A DNA stretch of 64,000 nt from Subtercola sp. PAMC28395 (GTDB lineage: Bacteria; Actinomycetota; Actinomycetes; Actinomycetales; Microbacteriaceae), in assembly GCF_018889995.1 (NCBI RefSeq), contig NZ_CP076547.1, forward strand, positions 930,001 to 994,000. Reading direction: 5' to 3'. The stretch's first letter is position 1. Every line of letters begins with the position of its first letter. The position numbers and the translations under genes were made by a program. Below the pieces are notes generated by a model. That model ran no database searches. It had not been told where the DNA came from and saw only the letters and a program-made list of their open reading frames with translations. Of this stretch, positions 45,730 to 53,660 are shown piece after piece.

Positions 45730-46608
45730 TTGTCATCCAGCCCGGAGACGGCGACGAACTTCTGTTACCGCCACCCCGATCGGCAGAGTTACATCCTCTG
45801 CCAGCGCTGTGGCAACACAGTGTGCCCAGAGTGCCAAGTGCAGGCTGCGGTCGGTGTGCACTGCGTCGACTGTGCACGAGCGGCGAGTTCAGGGCCTGAA
45901 TACAAGAGACGTCCGGCGTTCGTCAGGGCGGCCAGGGCGACGACCAGGGGTTCATCTGCTCCCGTCGTGACGTATGGCATCATCGCCGCAACCGTCTTTG
46001 TCTTCATTCTTCAACTGGTGCCGGCGCTCGGCGTGACCGAAGCACTTCAATTCGCTGGTGTCTACGTGCAGAACACCGGCTATTTCCCTGTCGAGCCCTG
46101 GCGAATGCTGACGTACGCATTCGTCCACAACCCGTTCAGCATTTCGTCGCCCCTCAGCATTCTGCACATCGCCTTCAACATGTACTCGTTGTACATCTTC
46201 GGACGGGTGCTGGAGCCGATGATCGGTCGCTGGCGCTTCCTGGTGCTCTATCTGCTCTCGGCCATCGGTGGTGCGGTGGCGATTGATCTGCTGACCCCGG
46301 GCACCAGCGCAGTGATCGGGGCGTCAGGAGCGATCTTCGGTCTGATGGCCGCGACGTTTGTGATCGTCCGTAAGCTTGGCGGCAACATGTCGCAACTGGT
46401 TGTGTTGGTCATCCTGAACCTGGCCATCGGGTTCCTCGTGCCGGGGATCTCGTGGCAGGCCCATGTGGGTGGGCTGGTCGTTGGAGCCCTGGTGGGAATG
46501 ATCTTCATCGAGACGCGTCAGCGCAGGCAGCAGTGGCTGCAGGTTGGTCTCACGGCCGCACTCTTCGTTCTACTCATCGCTGTGACGGTGGTCCGCGCAT
46601 TCGTTTGA
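45730..46608 (+). CDS. rhomboid family intramembrane serine protease with N-terminal zinc-binding module
   Basis: A 292-aa protein. Residues 10-50 hold a Cys/His cluster (CYRHP, CQRCGNTVCPEC, CVDC) resembling a B-box/zinc-ribbon. Six membrane helices follow. Rhomboid marks are HIAFNMYSLYIFG, the catalytic serine in VIGASGAIFGL and the catalytic histidine in SWQAHVGGLVVG. The substrate is unknown. The start is TTG 45730, the base after the ppiB stop, and makes the Met of MSSSPETATNFCYRHP; translation is probably coupled to ppiB. Confidence 0.9.
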   Translation: MSSSPETATNFCYRHPDRQSYILCQRCGNTVCPECQVQAAVGVHCVDCARAASSGPEYKRRPAFVRAARATTRGSSAPVVTYGIIAATVFVFILQLVPALGVTEALQFAGVYVQNTGYFPVEPWRMLTYAFVHNPFSISSPLSILHIAFNMYSLYIFGRVLEPMIGRWRFLVLYLLSAIGGAVAIDLLTPGTSAVIGASGAIFGLMAATFVIVRKLGGNMSQLVVLVILNLAIGFLVPGISWQAHVGGLVVGALVGMIFIETRQRRQQWLQVGLTAALFVLLIAVTVVRAFV

Positions 46609-46624
46609 GGCACTCTCCTCAAAG

Positions 46625-46633
46625 TTATGCACA
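46625..46633. promoter_or_regulatory. isolated DnaA-box match
   Basis: TTATGCACA, an exact match to TTATNCACA, in the 106-bp gap between the convergent rhomboid and crgA genes, about 12 kb from oriC. Confidence 0.4.
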
Positions 46634-46714
46634 GGTTTACTCACATTGGGGATAATTACATTGGTGTAATTGTTGTGCGAATGCCGCGCGTGGGCTACGA
46701 AGCTGGGCCAGACC

Positions 46715-46960
46715 TCAGCGCCAGCGTGTTGTCATCAAGAAGCCCACAAAGGCGATGCCGAATCCGATGAGGATGTTCCAGCTCTGCAGATCGGGAATGG
46801 GCAGCGTGCCCTGGCTGACGTAGAAGACGATGATCCACGCGAGCCCAACCAACATGAAGCCGAACATGACTGGCTTGAACCACACCGGGTTGGGCGCGGC
46901 ATTGTCGTCAGAGGTCTTCTGCGCTACTTGCTGGGCTGGTCGTGTCTTCTCGCGTGCCAT
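46715..46960 (-). CDS. crgA: cell division protein CrgA
   Basis: An 81-aa membrane protein with two helices (PVMFGFMLVGLAWIIVFYV and NILIGFGIAFVGFLM) ending MTTRWR, the signature of CrgA. It helps place FtsZ/FtsI-containing division complexes in actinobacteria. The start is ATG 46960 (MAREKTRPAQQ), preceded by a TAGAAT element at seven bases; a reading to 47026 would be too long for the family. It lies close to the sortase and the pknB operon, as in other actinobacteria. Confidence 0.95.
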   Translation of the reverse strand: MAREKTRPAQQVAQKTSDDNAAPNPVWFKPVMFGFMLVGLAWIIVFYVSQGTLPIPDLQSWNILIGFGIAFVGFLMTTRWR

Positions 46961-46967
46961 GCCGACG

Positions 46968-46973
46968 ATTCTA
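46968..46973 (-). promoter_or_regulatory. crgA: -10 element of crgA, leaderless layout
   Basis: TAGAAT on the minus strand, seven bases before ATG 46960, no ribosome-binding site. Confidence 0.6.
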
Positions 46974-47055
46974 GCCGGGAATGCTGTTGACTCGCTCAAA
47001 TGCTCACTTGATAGCCTGTTAGTCATTCAGCGATACCCCACCTTCCGCTCATAGT

Positions 47056-47886
47056 ATGGACGACGTGCCAGAGAAAAACTCATCTTCACACCGGCTCCCC
47101 TCGCGCCATTCAGGATCACGGCGCTCAGGTGGGTCGGTCGTGCGCGCAGTAGTGGGTGTGGCGGGCGAGGTGTTGATCACCGCGGGCGTGCTCGTGTTCC
47201 TCTTTCTCGGCTGGCAACTGTGGATTCAAGGAATTGCGCTGAATGCGGCACAGTCCAACGACGCATCCGGGCTCTCACAGCAGTGGAGTGCGCCGACTGC
47301 GGGCCCCACAGAGGCAGTGCCGACCACGTCACCGTCGTCTGGGGCAGTACCGGGGGCGTCAGCCGCGGACGCGCCCCCGGTGATGGCGGCCCCGGCAGAG
47401 ACCAAACAGTTCGCCGTCCTGTACGTGCCGCGATTCGGGGCGGACTACAAACGGACTGTGGCTGAAGGCGTAGACGCTCGTACGGTCCTCAATGCAGGGG
47501 GTGCCGGTCACTACGAGCAGAGCCAGATGCCAGGGGCTGTGGGCAACTTCGCGATCGCAGCCCATCGGGATGGCTGGGGCAGCCCGTTCATCAAGATCAA
47601 TGAACTCCAGCTCGGTGACGCCATCTATGTCGAAACTCAGGACGGCTGGTACACCTACCGATTTCGTGATCTTGAATATGTGACACCAGAGGAGGTCGGG
47701 GTGCTGTCTCCCGTGCCGCAGGTGACGTCGGTGGCGGCCACAGACCGCATCATCACTCTCACGAGTTGCAACCCGTTGTACATCGCGTCGGAGCGAATCA
47801 TCGCCTACGGAGTTCTCGAGTCGTTCACGCCCCGCAACGCTGGGGCCCCGGCAGAAATCGCCGGACTCACCGGAAAGGGTGCGTGA
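47056..47886 (+). CDS. srtE: class E sortase
   Basis: A membrane-anchored transpeptidase of 276 aa that attaches surface proteins (usually with LAXTG motifs) to peptidoglycan. An N-terminal membrane helix (GEVLITAGVLVFLFLGWQLW) is followed by a Pro/Ser/Thr linker and the sortase barrel. Catalytic residues are His in IAAHRDGWG, Cys in ITLTSCNPLY, and Arg in ASERIIAYG. No sorting substrate is encoded nearby. It probably forms an operon with the 53-aa membrane protein and pabA. Confidence 0.93.
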   Translation: MDDVPEKNSSSHRLPSRHSGSRRSGGSVVRAVVGVAGEVLITAGVLVFLFLGWQLWIQGIALNAAQSNDASGLSQQWSAPTAGPTEAVPTTSPSSGAVPGASAADAPPVMAAPAETKQFAVLYVPRFGADYKRTVAEGVDARTVLNAGGAGHYEQSQMPGAVGNFAIAAHRDGWGSPFIKINELQLGDAIYVETQDGWYTYRFRDLEYVTPEEVGVLSPVPQVTSVAATDRIITLTSCNPLYIASERIIAYGVLESFTPRNAGAPAEIAGLTGKGA

Positions 47887-47887
47887 G

Positions 47888-48049
47888 ATGTACGCCGCAC
47901 TGTGGAGACTCCTGCCGGGCCCGGTCTGGCTGCGGATTCTTCTCCTTCTCATTCTCTTGATCGTGATTCTGGCGGCGCTGTTCTTCGGGATCTTTCCGTG
48001 GGTCGACGTCATGTTGACCCCCGGGCAACCCGTTACGGTTAACCAATGA
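47888..48049 (+). CDS. 53-aa conserved-looking membrane protein
   Basis: MYAALWRLLPGPVWLRILLL begins a 53-residue protein with one membrane helix (about residues 16-38), followed by IFPWVDVMLTPGQPVTVNQ. Its ATG is one base after the sortase stop, and its stop overlaps the pabA start (ATGA). The tight packing on both sides strongly suggests a real gene. Tiny membrane proteins in this position occur in other actinobacteria; no function is known to me. Confidence 0.85.
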   Translation: MYAALWRLLPGPVWLRILLLLILLIVILAALFFGIFPWVDVMLTPGQPVTVNQ

Positions 48050-48687
48050 CCCATGTGCTCGTCATCGACAACTACGACAGCTTCGTCTACACGCTGAATG
48101 GCTACCTGCATCAGCTCGGGGCCGAAACCACCGTCGTACGCAATGACTCATTCGCGCCCGAAGACGTCGCGACGGTACTGGCTGACTATGACGCCGTTCT
48201 CATCTCACCGGGGCCCGGTAAACCGTCAGATGCAGGGGTCTCAATAGCGGTAGTGCGGGCGGCGCTCGAAACCCGGACACCACTTCTCGGCGTCTGCCTG
48301 GGGCACCAGGCGATCGCCGAGGCAATGGGCGCGACCGTCACGAACGCCGAAGAGCTGATGCACGGCAAGACATCGATCATCGTTCATGATGAGAGTTCGT
48401 TCTACGACGGTGTCGAGCAGAACTTCACCGCGACGCGATATCACTCACTCGCAGTCGTCGACGGAACGGTTCCCGACACACTCGTCATCACCTCACGAAC
48501 AGAGGGTGGAGTGATCATGGGTCTTCGTCACAGCATCGCACCCATCTACGGCGTGCAGTTCCACCCCGAATCGGTTCTCACCGAGGGTGGGTACCAGATG
48601 CTCGCGAATTGGCTTGTGACCGCTGGCCTGGAGTCTGCCAAGGCCGCGGCTGAGCCATTGAGCCCTTTGATGCACAGCCCAGCCTGA
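48046..48687 (+). CDS. pabA: glutamine amidotransferase, aminodeoxychorismate/anthranilate synthase component II
   Basis: A class I glutamine amidotransferase, 213 aa, supplying ammonia for p-aminobenzoate (folate) or anthranilate (tryptophan) synthesis. It has LVIDNYDSFVYTLNGYL, the oxyanion strand ISPGPGKPSDAGVS, the nucleophile in GVCLGHQAI and the catalytic pair in GVQFHPESVLTEGG. There is no pabB or trpE partner in the window, so PabA versus TrpG cannot be settled; pabA next to pknB is the usual actinobacterial order. Confidence 0.9.
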   Translation: MTHVLVIDNYDSFVYTLNGYLHQLGAETTVVRNDSFAPEDVATVLADYDAVLISPGPGKPSDAGVSIAVVRAALETRTPLLGVCLGHQAIAEAMGATVTNAEELMHGKTSIIVHDESSFYDGVEQNFTATRYHSLAVVDGTVPDTLVITSRTEGGVIMGLRHSIAPIYGVQFHPESVLTEGGYQMLANWLVTAGLESAKAAAEPLSPLMHSPA

Positions 48688-48698
48688 GCCGGTTCGCG

Positions 48699-50396
48699 TC
48701 AGCCTGAGCAGTACTTGAGTGTGATCTCGGACGCCTGTGGCGCGTCACCCGCCGCAATCGACTGAGTCGTCACAGGATGCCCGGCGACACTCTTACACGT
48801 GGTGTCGAGTTCGGTCTTCACCGTCAGCCCCAATCCCGTGAGCGTAGCGGTCGCCTGGTCGAGGGGCTGATTCTCCACGCCGGGTACCGTGACCAGACCA
48901 TTGGAGACCAGAAAGTTCACAGTGTCTCCGACAAAGCTCTGGGATCCAGCCGCAGGATCTGTGCTGATGATCGTGTTAGCCGGAACGGTTGCCGAGTTCT
49001 GCTTGTTGGTGAGGCCGATCTGGAGCCCGAGCGCTGTGAGCTTCGCTGAAGCGTCTGGTACCGACGAACCGGCTACATTCGGAACGGAGACGGCCTGTCT
49101 TCCTGCGGAGACGTAGATGCTGATGAGAGTCTTCGGTTGCACCACGGTACCTGAAGGCGGATCTGTTCTGATCACCTGGCCTGACGGCACGGTTGGCGAG
49201 TTCTCATCGAACCGCTGGGTGACCAGATCGAGTTGCTGCAGGGTCGCATTCGCGCCGTCATAGGTCTGGCCTGTGACGATGGGGATGATTCGCGACGAGT
49301 CAGGGACGATGGTGGTTTCGCGAAGCGTGAAGACCCAGAAGAGAATCGCGATGAGAATCACGGCAACGCTGGCTATCCCCGCCCAGATCCAGATGACCGG
49401 AGGGCGCGACTGCGTGCGAACGGCGTACTCGTCATCGCCGGCGAGTTGCGTCAGCGCGGAGTCAGAGCCAGAGGTCAGTGTGGGCGGAGCGCCGAACAGC
49501 GATGCCTGAAAATCCTCTGCCGGCAGTCGCTTCGAGGGGATCTTGCCGGCGCCCGCGATCTGGAGGTCGACCTTGAAGTCCGCTGCACTCTGGAAGCGGG
49601 CGAACCTATCTTTTGCGAGGGCGTGGGCGACGACCTGGTCGAGCGCCGGCGAAACCTTTGGATTGATCGAGCTTGGAGCGACTGGTGCCTCACTCACGTG
49701 TTGGTACGCAACCGCAACGGGAGTCTCGCCGCGGAAGGGTGCCCTGCCAGTGAGCAGTTCGAAGAGTACGATGCCGGTCGAGTAGAGGTCAGTTCGGGCA
49801 TCCACCGACTCGCCGCGCGCTTGCTCTGGAGAGAAGTACTGGGCGGTTCCGAGAATTGCTGTCGTCTGGGCAACTGTCGCTGACGAATCGGAGATGGCAC
49901 GGGCGATACCGAAATCCATCACCTTCACCTGGCCGGAGTTCGTGAGCATGATGTTGCCGGGCTTGATGTCGCGGTGCACGACTCCTGCCCGGTGGGAGTA
50001 CTCGAGGGCAGTGAGGATTCCGTCGGTGATCCGCACAGCTTCAGCGGGGTCTACAGGCCCCTGCCTGATCAAGTCCTTCAACAGGATGCCCTGGACGTGC
50101 TCCATCACGATGAAGGGAACGATGGCCTCAGCCCCGCCCGGTTCCCTGACGCGCTCCTCACCGGCATCGAAGACCCGGACGATCGTCGGGTGGGCCATTC
50201 GAGAGGCGGCTTGGGCCTCTTGGCGGAAGCGGGTGCGGAAGATCGGATCCCCGGCGAGCGAGGACTTCAGGAGCTTGATAGCGACCTGTCTGCCGAGTCG
50301 CTCATCACGCCCGACATACACGTTCGACATTCCGCCGCGACCGATGATGTCACCGATGCGGTACCGCCCAGCGAGGAGGCGATTGTCATCGGTCAC
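48699..50396 (-). CDS. pknB: Stk1/PknB-type Ser/Thr kinase with three PASTA domains
   Basis: A transmembrane kinase of about 565 aa that senses muropeptides or lipid II and controls cell-wall growth. The kinase domain (residues 10-275) has GRGGMSNVYVGRD, VAIKLLK, HRDIKPGNIM and DFGIARAISD. One membrane helix (IWIWAGIASVAVILIAILFW) follows near residue 340. Three PASTA domains come after, starting near IIPIVTGQTYDGANATL, SVPNVAGSSVPDASAKL and TVPGVENQPLDQATATL; a final disulfide is possible (Cys in DTTCKS and KYCSG). GTG 50396 is preferred because GGAGAG lies seven bases before it; an ATG at 50411 is the alternative. It is the last gene of the operon. Confidence 0.95.
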   Translation of the reverse strand: MTDDNRLLAGRYRIGDIIGRGGMSNVYVGRDERLGRQVAIKLLKSSLAGDPIFRTRFRQEAQAASRMAHPTIVRVFDAGEERVREPGGAEAIVPFIVMEHVQGILLKDLIRQGPVDPAEAVRITDGILTALEYSHRAGVVHRDIKPGNIMLTNSGQVKVMDFGIARAISDSSATVAQTTAILGTAQYFSPEQARGESVDARTDLYSTGIVLFELLTGRAPFRGETPVAVAYQHVSEAPVAPSSINPKVSPALDQVVAHALAKDRFARFQSAADFKVDLQIAGAGKIPSKRLPAEDFQASLFGAPPTLTSGSDSALTQLAGDDEYAVRTQSRPPVIWIWAGIASVAVILIAILFWVFTLRETTIVPDSSRIIPIVTGQTYDGANATLQQLDLVTQRFDENSPTVPSGQVIRTDPPSGTVVQPKTLISIYVSAGRQAVSVPNVAGSSVPDASAKLTALGLQIGLTNKQNSATVPANTIISTDPAAGSQSFVGDTVNFLVSNGLVTVPGVENQPLDQATATLTGLGLTVKTELDTTCKSVAGHPVTTQSIAAGDAPQASEITLKYCSG

Positions 50397-50453
50397 GGTG
50401 CAGCTCTCCATGGTCGGCTGGCCGACTGGCCAGGCAGGGATGTCGGTTGATGG

Positions 50454-52205
50454 CTATGGCTTGGTGGGTGTCGGAGTCGGCGTGGCAGGCGCGGCGCCGG
50501 TGATCACGAGAGACAGCGCCGGCGATGAGGCCGACTGGAGCCCACTGGTCGCACCGCTGGCAGAGCAGGTCACCTTGTAGGAGATGCTGATCGTTTCGGC
50601 TGTGGCCGGCGCGATGAGTGTCGCTGCGGGATTGGTTCCGGGCGCGATTGCCACCGTGGCTCCTCCTGCGTCGAGATCGTAGCTCGAGAGGGTGAATCCA
50701 GACGGGCAGCTGTACGCCGCCCAGGAGACGACGAAGGTCGAATTCGCTGCAACGGATTTCGGCGTCGAGGTCGGCGTCGATGTGGGTGCCGGCGGCGCGA
50801 CGGCGTCTCCGTAGACGGTGAGGTCGATCGTCGTGCCTTTGGCCACGTTACCGACCGGACTCGCCTGGTAGACGACGTCGACCATGTCGGCACTGGGAGC
50901 CGCGTTCTTGACAACCCTGTTCGCCCCGAGGCCCTGTGCCTGGAGCAGGGCAGCGGCCGCGTCGAACGTCTTGCCCTTGAGGTCGGCCTCGTTGACGACG
51001 ACTGCGGTCGCGGTCGGGGTCGCACTGGGTGTTGAAGATTTCGTCGGAGTGGGACTGGCGCTTGTCGCCGTGACGCTGGGCGTCGTGGGGGCGGTTGATC
51101 CCTTGTTGGCGGTGACCAGCGCGACAATCGTTCCGACCAGCACGAGGGCGAGAATGATGATCAGCACGATGAGCGGCCACGTCCATGGCGAACGCTTCTT
51201 CTTCTCCTCGGGCGAGTCGATGCCGCTTGCCGTTGCCAGGCTCGCAGTGGCTGCACCACCCGCACCCAACACGGTTGTCGCCACGGTCGGATCGCCGTTG
51301 GCCGCAGGCATCAGCATGGTTGCCGTGTTGGGCGGGAGAGCAGAGCCGCCGAGAATGGCCGGGACCGCGGCGGCGGCAAGAGCTACATCCCCTTGGCGAA
51401 GGGCGGTTGCGGCACGAGCAAGTGCGGCGGTCGAGGCAGGCCTGTCAGCTGGCTTCTTTGCAATGCACGACATGACGAGGTTGCGCACGGGCTCGGAGAT
51501 GGTCACCGGAAGCTCCGGCGGAGCGTCGTTGATCTGCGCCATCGCGATGGCGACCTGCGACTCACCGCTGAACGGGCGCTTGCCCGCGAGGCACTCGTAG
51601 GCGACGATACCGAGAGAGTAGATGTCTGTGGTCGACGAGGCGGACTGGCCGCTTGCCTGCTCAGGGGACAGGTACTGCACCGTGCCCATCACCTGGCCGG
51701 TCGCCGTGAGAGGAACCTGGTCGGCAATTCTGGCGATGCCGAAGTCCGTGATCTTGACCCGGCCATCGGGTGTGATCAAGAGGTTTCCCGGCTTGATGTC
51801 ACGGTGCACCAGCCCGGCGTTGTGGGCGGCCTGCAGTGCTGAGGCAGTCTGGGCAATGATGTCGAGAACACGATCGGTCGACAGCACATGCTCGCGCTCG
51901 AGGATGACCGACAGCGCTTCGCCCGGAACGAGCTCCATCACGAGGTAGGCACTGCCCTCCTCTTCGCCGTAGTCGAAGACGTTGGCGATGCCTTCGTGGT
52001 TCACGAGGGCTGCGTGCCGCGCTTCGGCCCGGAACCGCTCGAGAAAGCCCGGGTCGCCGAGGTATTCGTCTTTGAGGATCTTGATGGCGACATTGCGGCC
52101 GATCACCAGATCGGTCGCTTGCCATACTTCGCCCATACCGCCGATGGCGATACGAGTGGATAGCTCGTACCTTCCCCCGAAGGTGAGCCCTGCTGTGGGT
52201 CTCAT
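50454..52205 (-). CDS. pknA: Ser/Thr kinase (PknA position) with PASTA and extra extracellular domain
   Basis: A 583-aa transmembrane kinase. The kinase domain (residues 10-270) has IAIGGMGEVWQATD, VAIKILKDEYLGD, VHRDIKPGNLLITPDG and ITDFGIARIAD. A linker and membrane helix follow (WTWPLIVLIIILALVLVGTI, near residue 350). The extracellular part has a Ser/Thr/Pro-rich stalk, one PASTA-like repeat (LKGKTFDAAAALLQAQGLG) and a final beta-rich domain with two cysteines (STFVVSWAAYSCPSG, ISYKVTCSASG) resembling an Ig/FN3 sandwich. Mycobacterial PknA lacks PASTA domains, so this is a derived version. Its ATG overlaps the pbpA stop. Confidence 0.93.
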   Translation of the reverse strand: MRPTAGLTFGGRYELSTRIAIGGMGEVWQATDLVIGRNVAIKILKDEYLGDPGFLERFRAEARHAALVNHEGIANVFDYGEEEGSAYLVMELVPGEALSVILEREHVLSTDRVLDIIAQTASALQAAHNAGLVHRDIKPGNLLITPDGRVKITDFGIARIADQVPLTATGQVMGTVQYLSPEQASGQSASSTTDIYSLGIVAYECLAGKRPFSGESQVAIAMAQINDAPPELPVTISEPVRNLVMSCIAKKPADRPASTAALARAATALRQGDVALAAAAVPAILGGSALPPNTATMLMPAANGDPTVATTVLGAGGAATASLATASGIDSPEEKKKRSPWTWPLIVLIIILALVLVGTIVALVTANKGSTAPTTPSVTATSASPTPTKSSTPSATPTATAVVVNEADLKGKTFDAAAALLQAQGLGANRVVKNAAPSADMVDVVYQASPVGNVAKGTTIDLTVYGDAVAPPAPTSTPTSTPKSVAANSTFVVSWAAYSCPSGFTLSSYDLDAGGATVAIAPGTNPAATLIAPATAETISISYKVTCSASGATSGLQSASSPALSLVITGAAPATPTPTPTKP

Positions 52206-53656
52206 TTGTTCAGCACCGCCTCAAGTACTTTCTTGGCAATCGGCGCAGCAATCTGGTTGCCTGAGCCGGATTCGCCTAGTCCGCCGCCATTTTGTACCAC
52301 CACTGCGACGGCAACCTGGGGGTTGTCTGCAGGAGCGAAACCTGTGAACCACAGAGTGTACGGATCACCCGCCCCGTTTTCTGCTGTTCCTGTCTTACCG
52401 GCCACACTGACTCCATCTATTCTTGCATTAGTCGCCGCGCCCGAATTGACGGCTTCGATCATCCATGAAGAAAGTGTCGAAGCCGTTACCGAAGTGATGG
52501 GCGAGTTGAGCTTCTTGGCTTCGAATTGCTGGAGCACGGTCAGGTCGGGTGCTGAAATCGTGTCGACGAGGTTCGGCTGCATGATGACGCCGCCGTTCGC
52601 CACGGCCATCGATTGTTCGACGATCTGCATGGGGGATGAGCGTACGCTCGCCTGCCCGAAAGACGACAGGGCGAGGCCTGCATCATCTTGGAGGGGAGGG
52701 AACTGGCTCGCCTCGACAGGAATCGGAGAGTCGAAACCGGAGTTGTAGCCGTACGCCGTGGCCATGTCGGTGAGCTTGCTCGAGCCGATCTGCACACCGA
52801 GCTCGGCCATCGGAATGTTGCAGGAGAGCACGAACGCGGTCTTGATCGAGACGCTTTCACCCGGGCCACAGGTGCCGCCCCCCGAGTTGTGCACGACGGA
52901 CGAGCTGCCGGGCAGCTGGTAGCCAGAGAGGTTCGGCAGCTGGTAGTCGGCGCTCAGGCCGGCGTTCTGCAGCGCTGCCGACGAGGTGACGATCTTGAAC
53001 GTCGAACCAGGAGGGTTGAGATCTCCGGCCAGGGTTCGATTGATGAGCGGTTGCCCCGCGTCGTCGTTCAGCGTGTTGTAAGCGTTGATCACGGCAGACG
53101 ATTCGTGCACCGCAAGGGAGTTCGGGTCGTAGTCCGGCTTGGAGATCATCGCCAGGATTCGCCCGGTCTTCGGTTCGACGGCGATCACCGCACCCTGTTG
53201 GCTGCCCAGGGCGTCGAAGGCAGCCTGCTGTACTTTGGGGTCGATGGTGAGTTCGACCGATGCTCCCTGGGGGTTCTGGCCGGTGACGACGCTGTTGAGC
53301 TGGCTGAGGAACTGGGATCCGGAGGTTCCGCTCAGTTCGGAATCCAGAGCGCTCTCGATTCCTGTGGAACCCTGGTCGAGAGTGAAGTAGCCGGTCACGG
53401 CACTGTACAACGGGCCGTTCGTGTAGGTGCGCTGGTACTTGTACTCGTCGGCAGAGGCAACCGACTGTGCAATCGGTTGGCCCTGCACGAGGATCGCCCC
53501 ACGCTGTTTCGAATAGCTCGCGTAGATGGTGCGGGCATTGCGCGAATCGTTGGCCAGGGCATCCGCAGAGAAGAACTGGATGGTCGTCACCGACACGAAG
53601 AGTGCCGCGAACATCGCCAGGATCACGATGGTCACACGCTTGAGTTCACGATTCAT
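52202..53656 (-). CDS. pbpA: penicillin-binding protein 2 (PbpA, class B transpeptidase)
   Basis: A class B PBP, 484 aa, cross-linking peptidoglycan with the RodA glycosyltransferase encoded upstream. A signal anchor (VTIVILAMFAALFVSVTTI) is at the N-terminus. The transpeptidase triad is complete: S-x-x-K in PPGSTFKIV, S-x-N in FVLSCNIPM, and K-T-G in VAGKTGTAENG. Length matches mycobacterial PbpA. It is four bases after rodA and overlaps pknA. Confidence 0.96.
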   Translation of the reverse strand: MNRELKRVTIVILAMFAALFVSVTTIQFFSADALANDSRNARTIYASYSKQRGAILVQGQPIAQSVASADEYKYQRTYTNGPLYSAVTGYFTLDQGSTGIESALDSELSGTSGSQFLSQLNSVVTGQNPQGASVELTIDPKVQQAAFDALGSQQGAVIAVEPKTGRILAMISKPDYDPNSLAVHESSAVINAYNTLNDDAGQPLINRTLAGDLNPPGSTFKIVTSSAALQNAGLSADYQLPNLSGYQLPGSSSVVHNSGGGTCGPGESVSIKTAFVLSCNIPMAELGVQIGSSKLTDMATAYGYNSGFDSPIPVEASQFPPLQDDAGLALSSFGQASVRSSPMQIVEQSMAVANGGVIMQPNLVDTISAPDLTVLQQFEAKKLNSPITSVTASTLSSWMIEAVNSGAATNARIDGVSVAGKTGTAENGAGDPYTLWFTGFAPADNPQVAVAVVVQNGGGLGESGSGNQIAAPIAKKVLEAVLNK

Positions 53657-53660
53657 CTGA

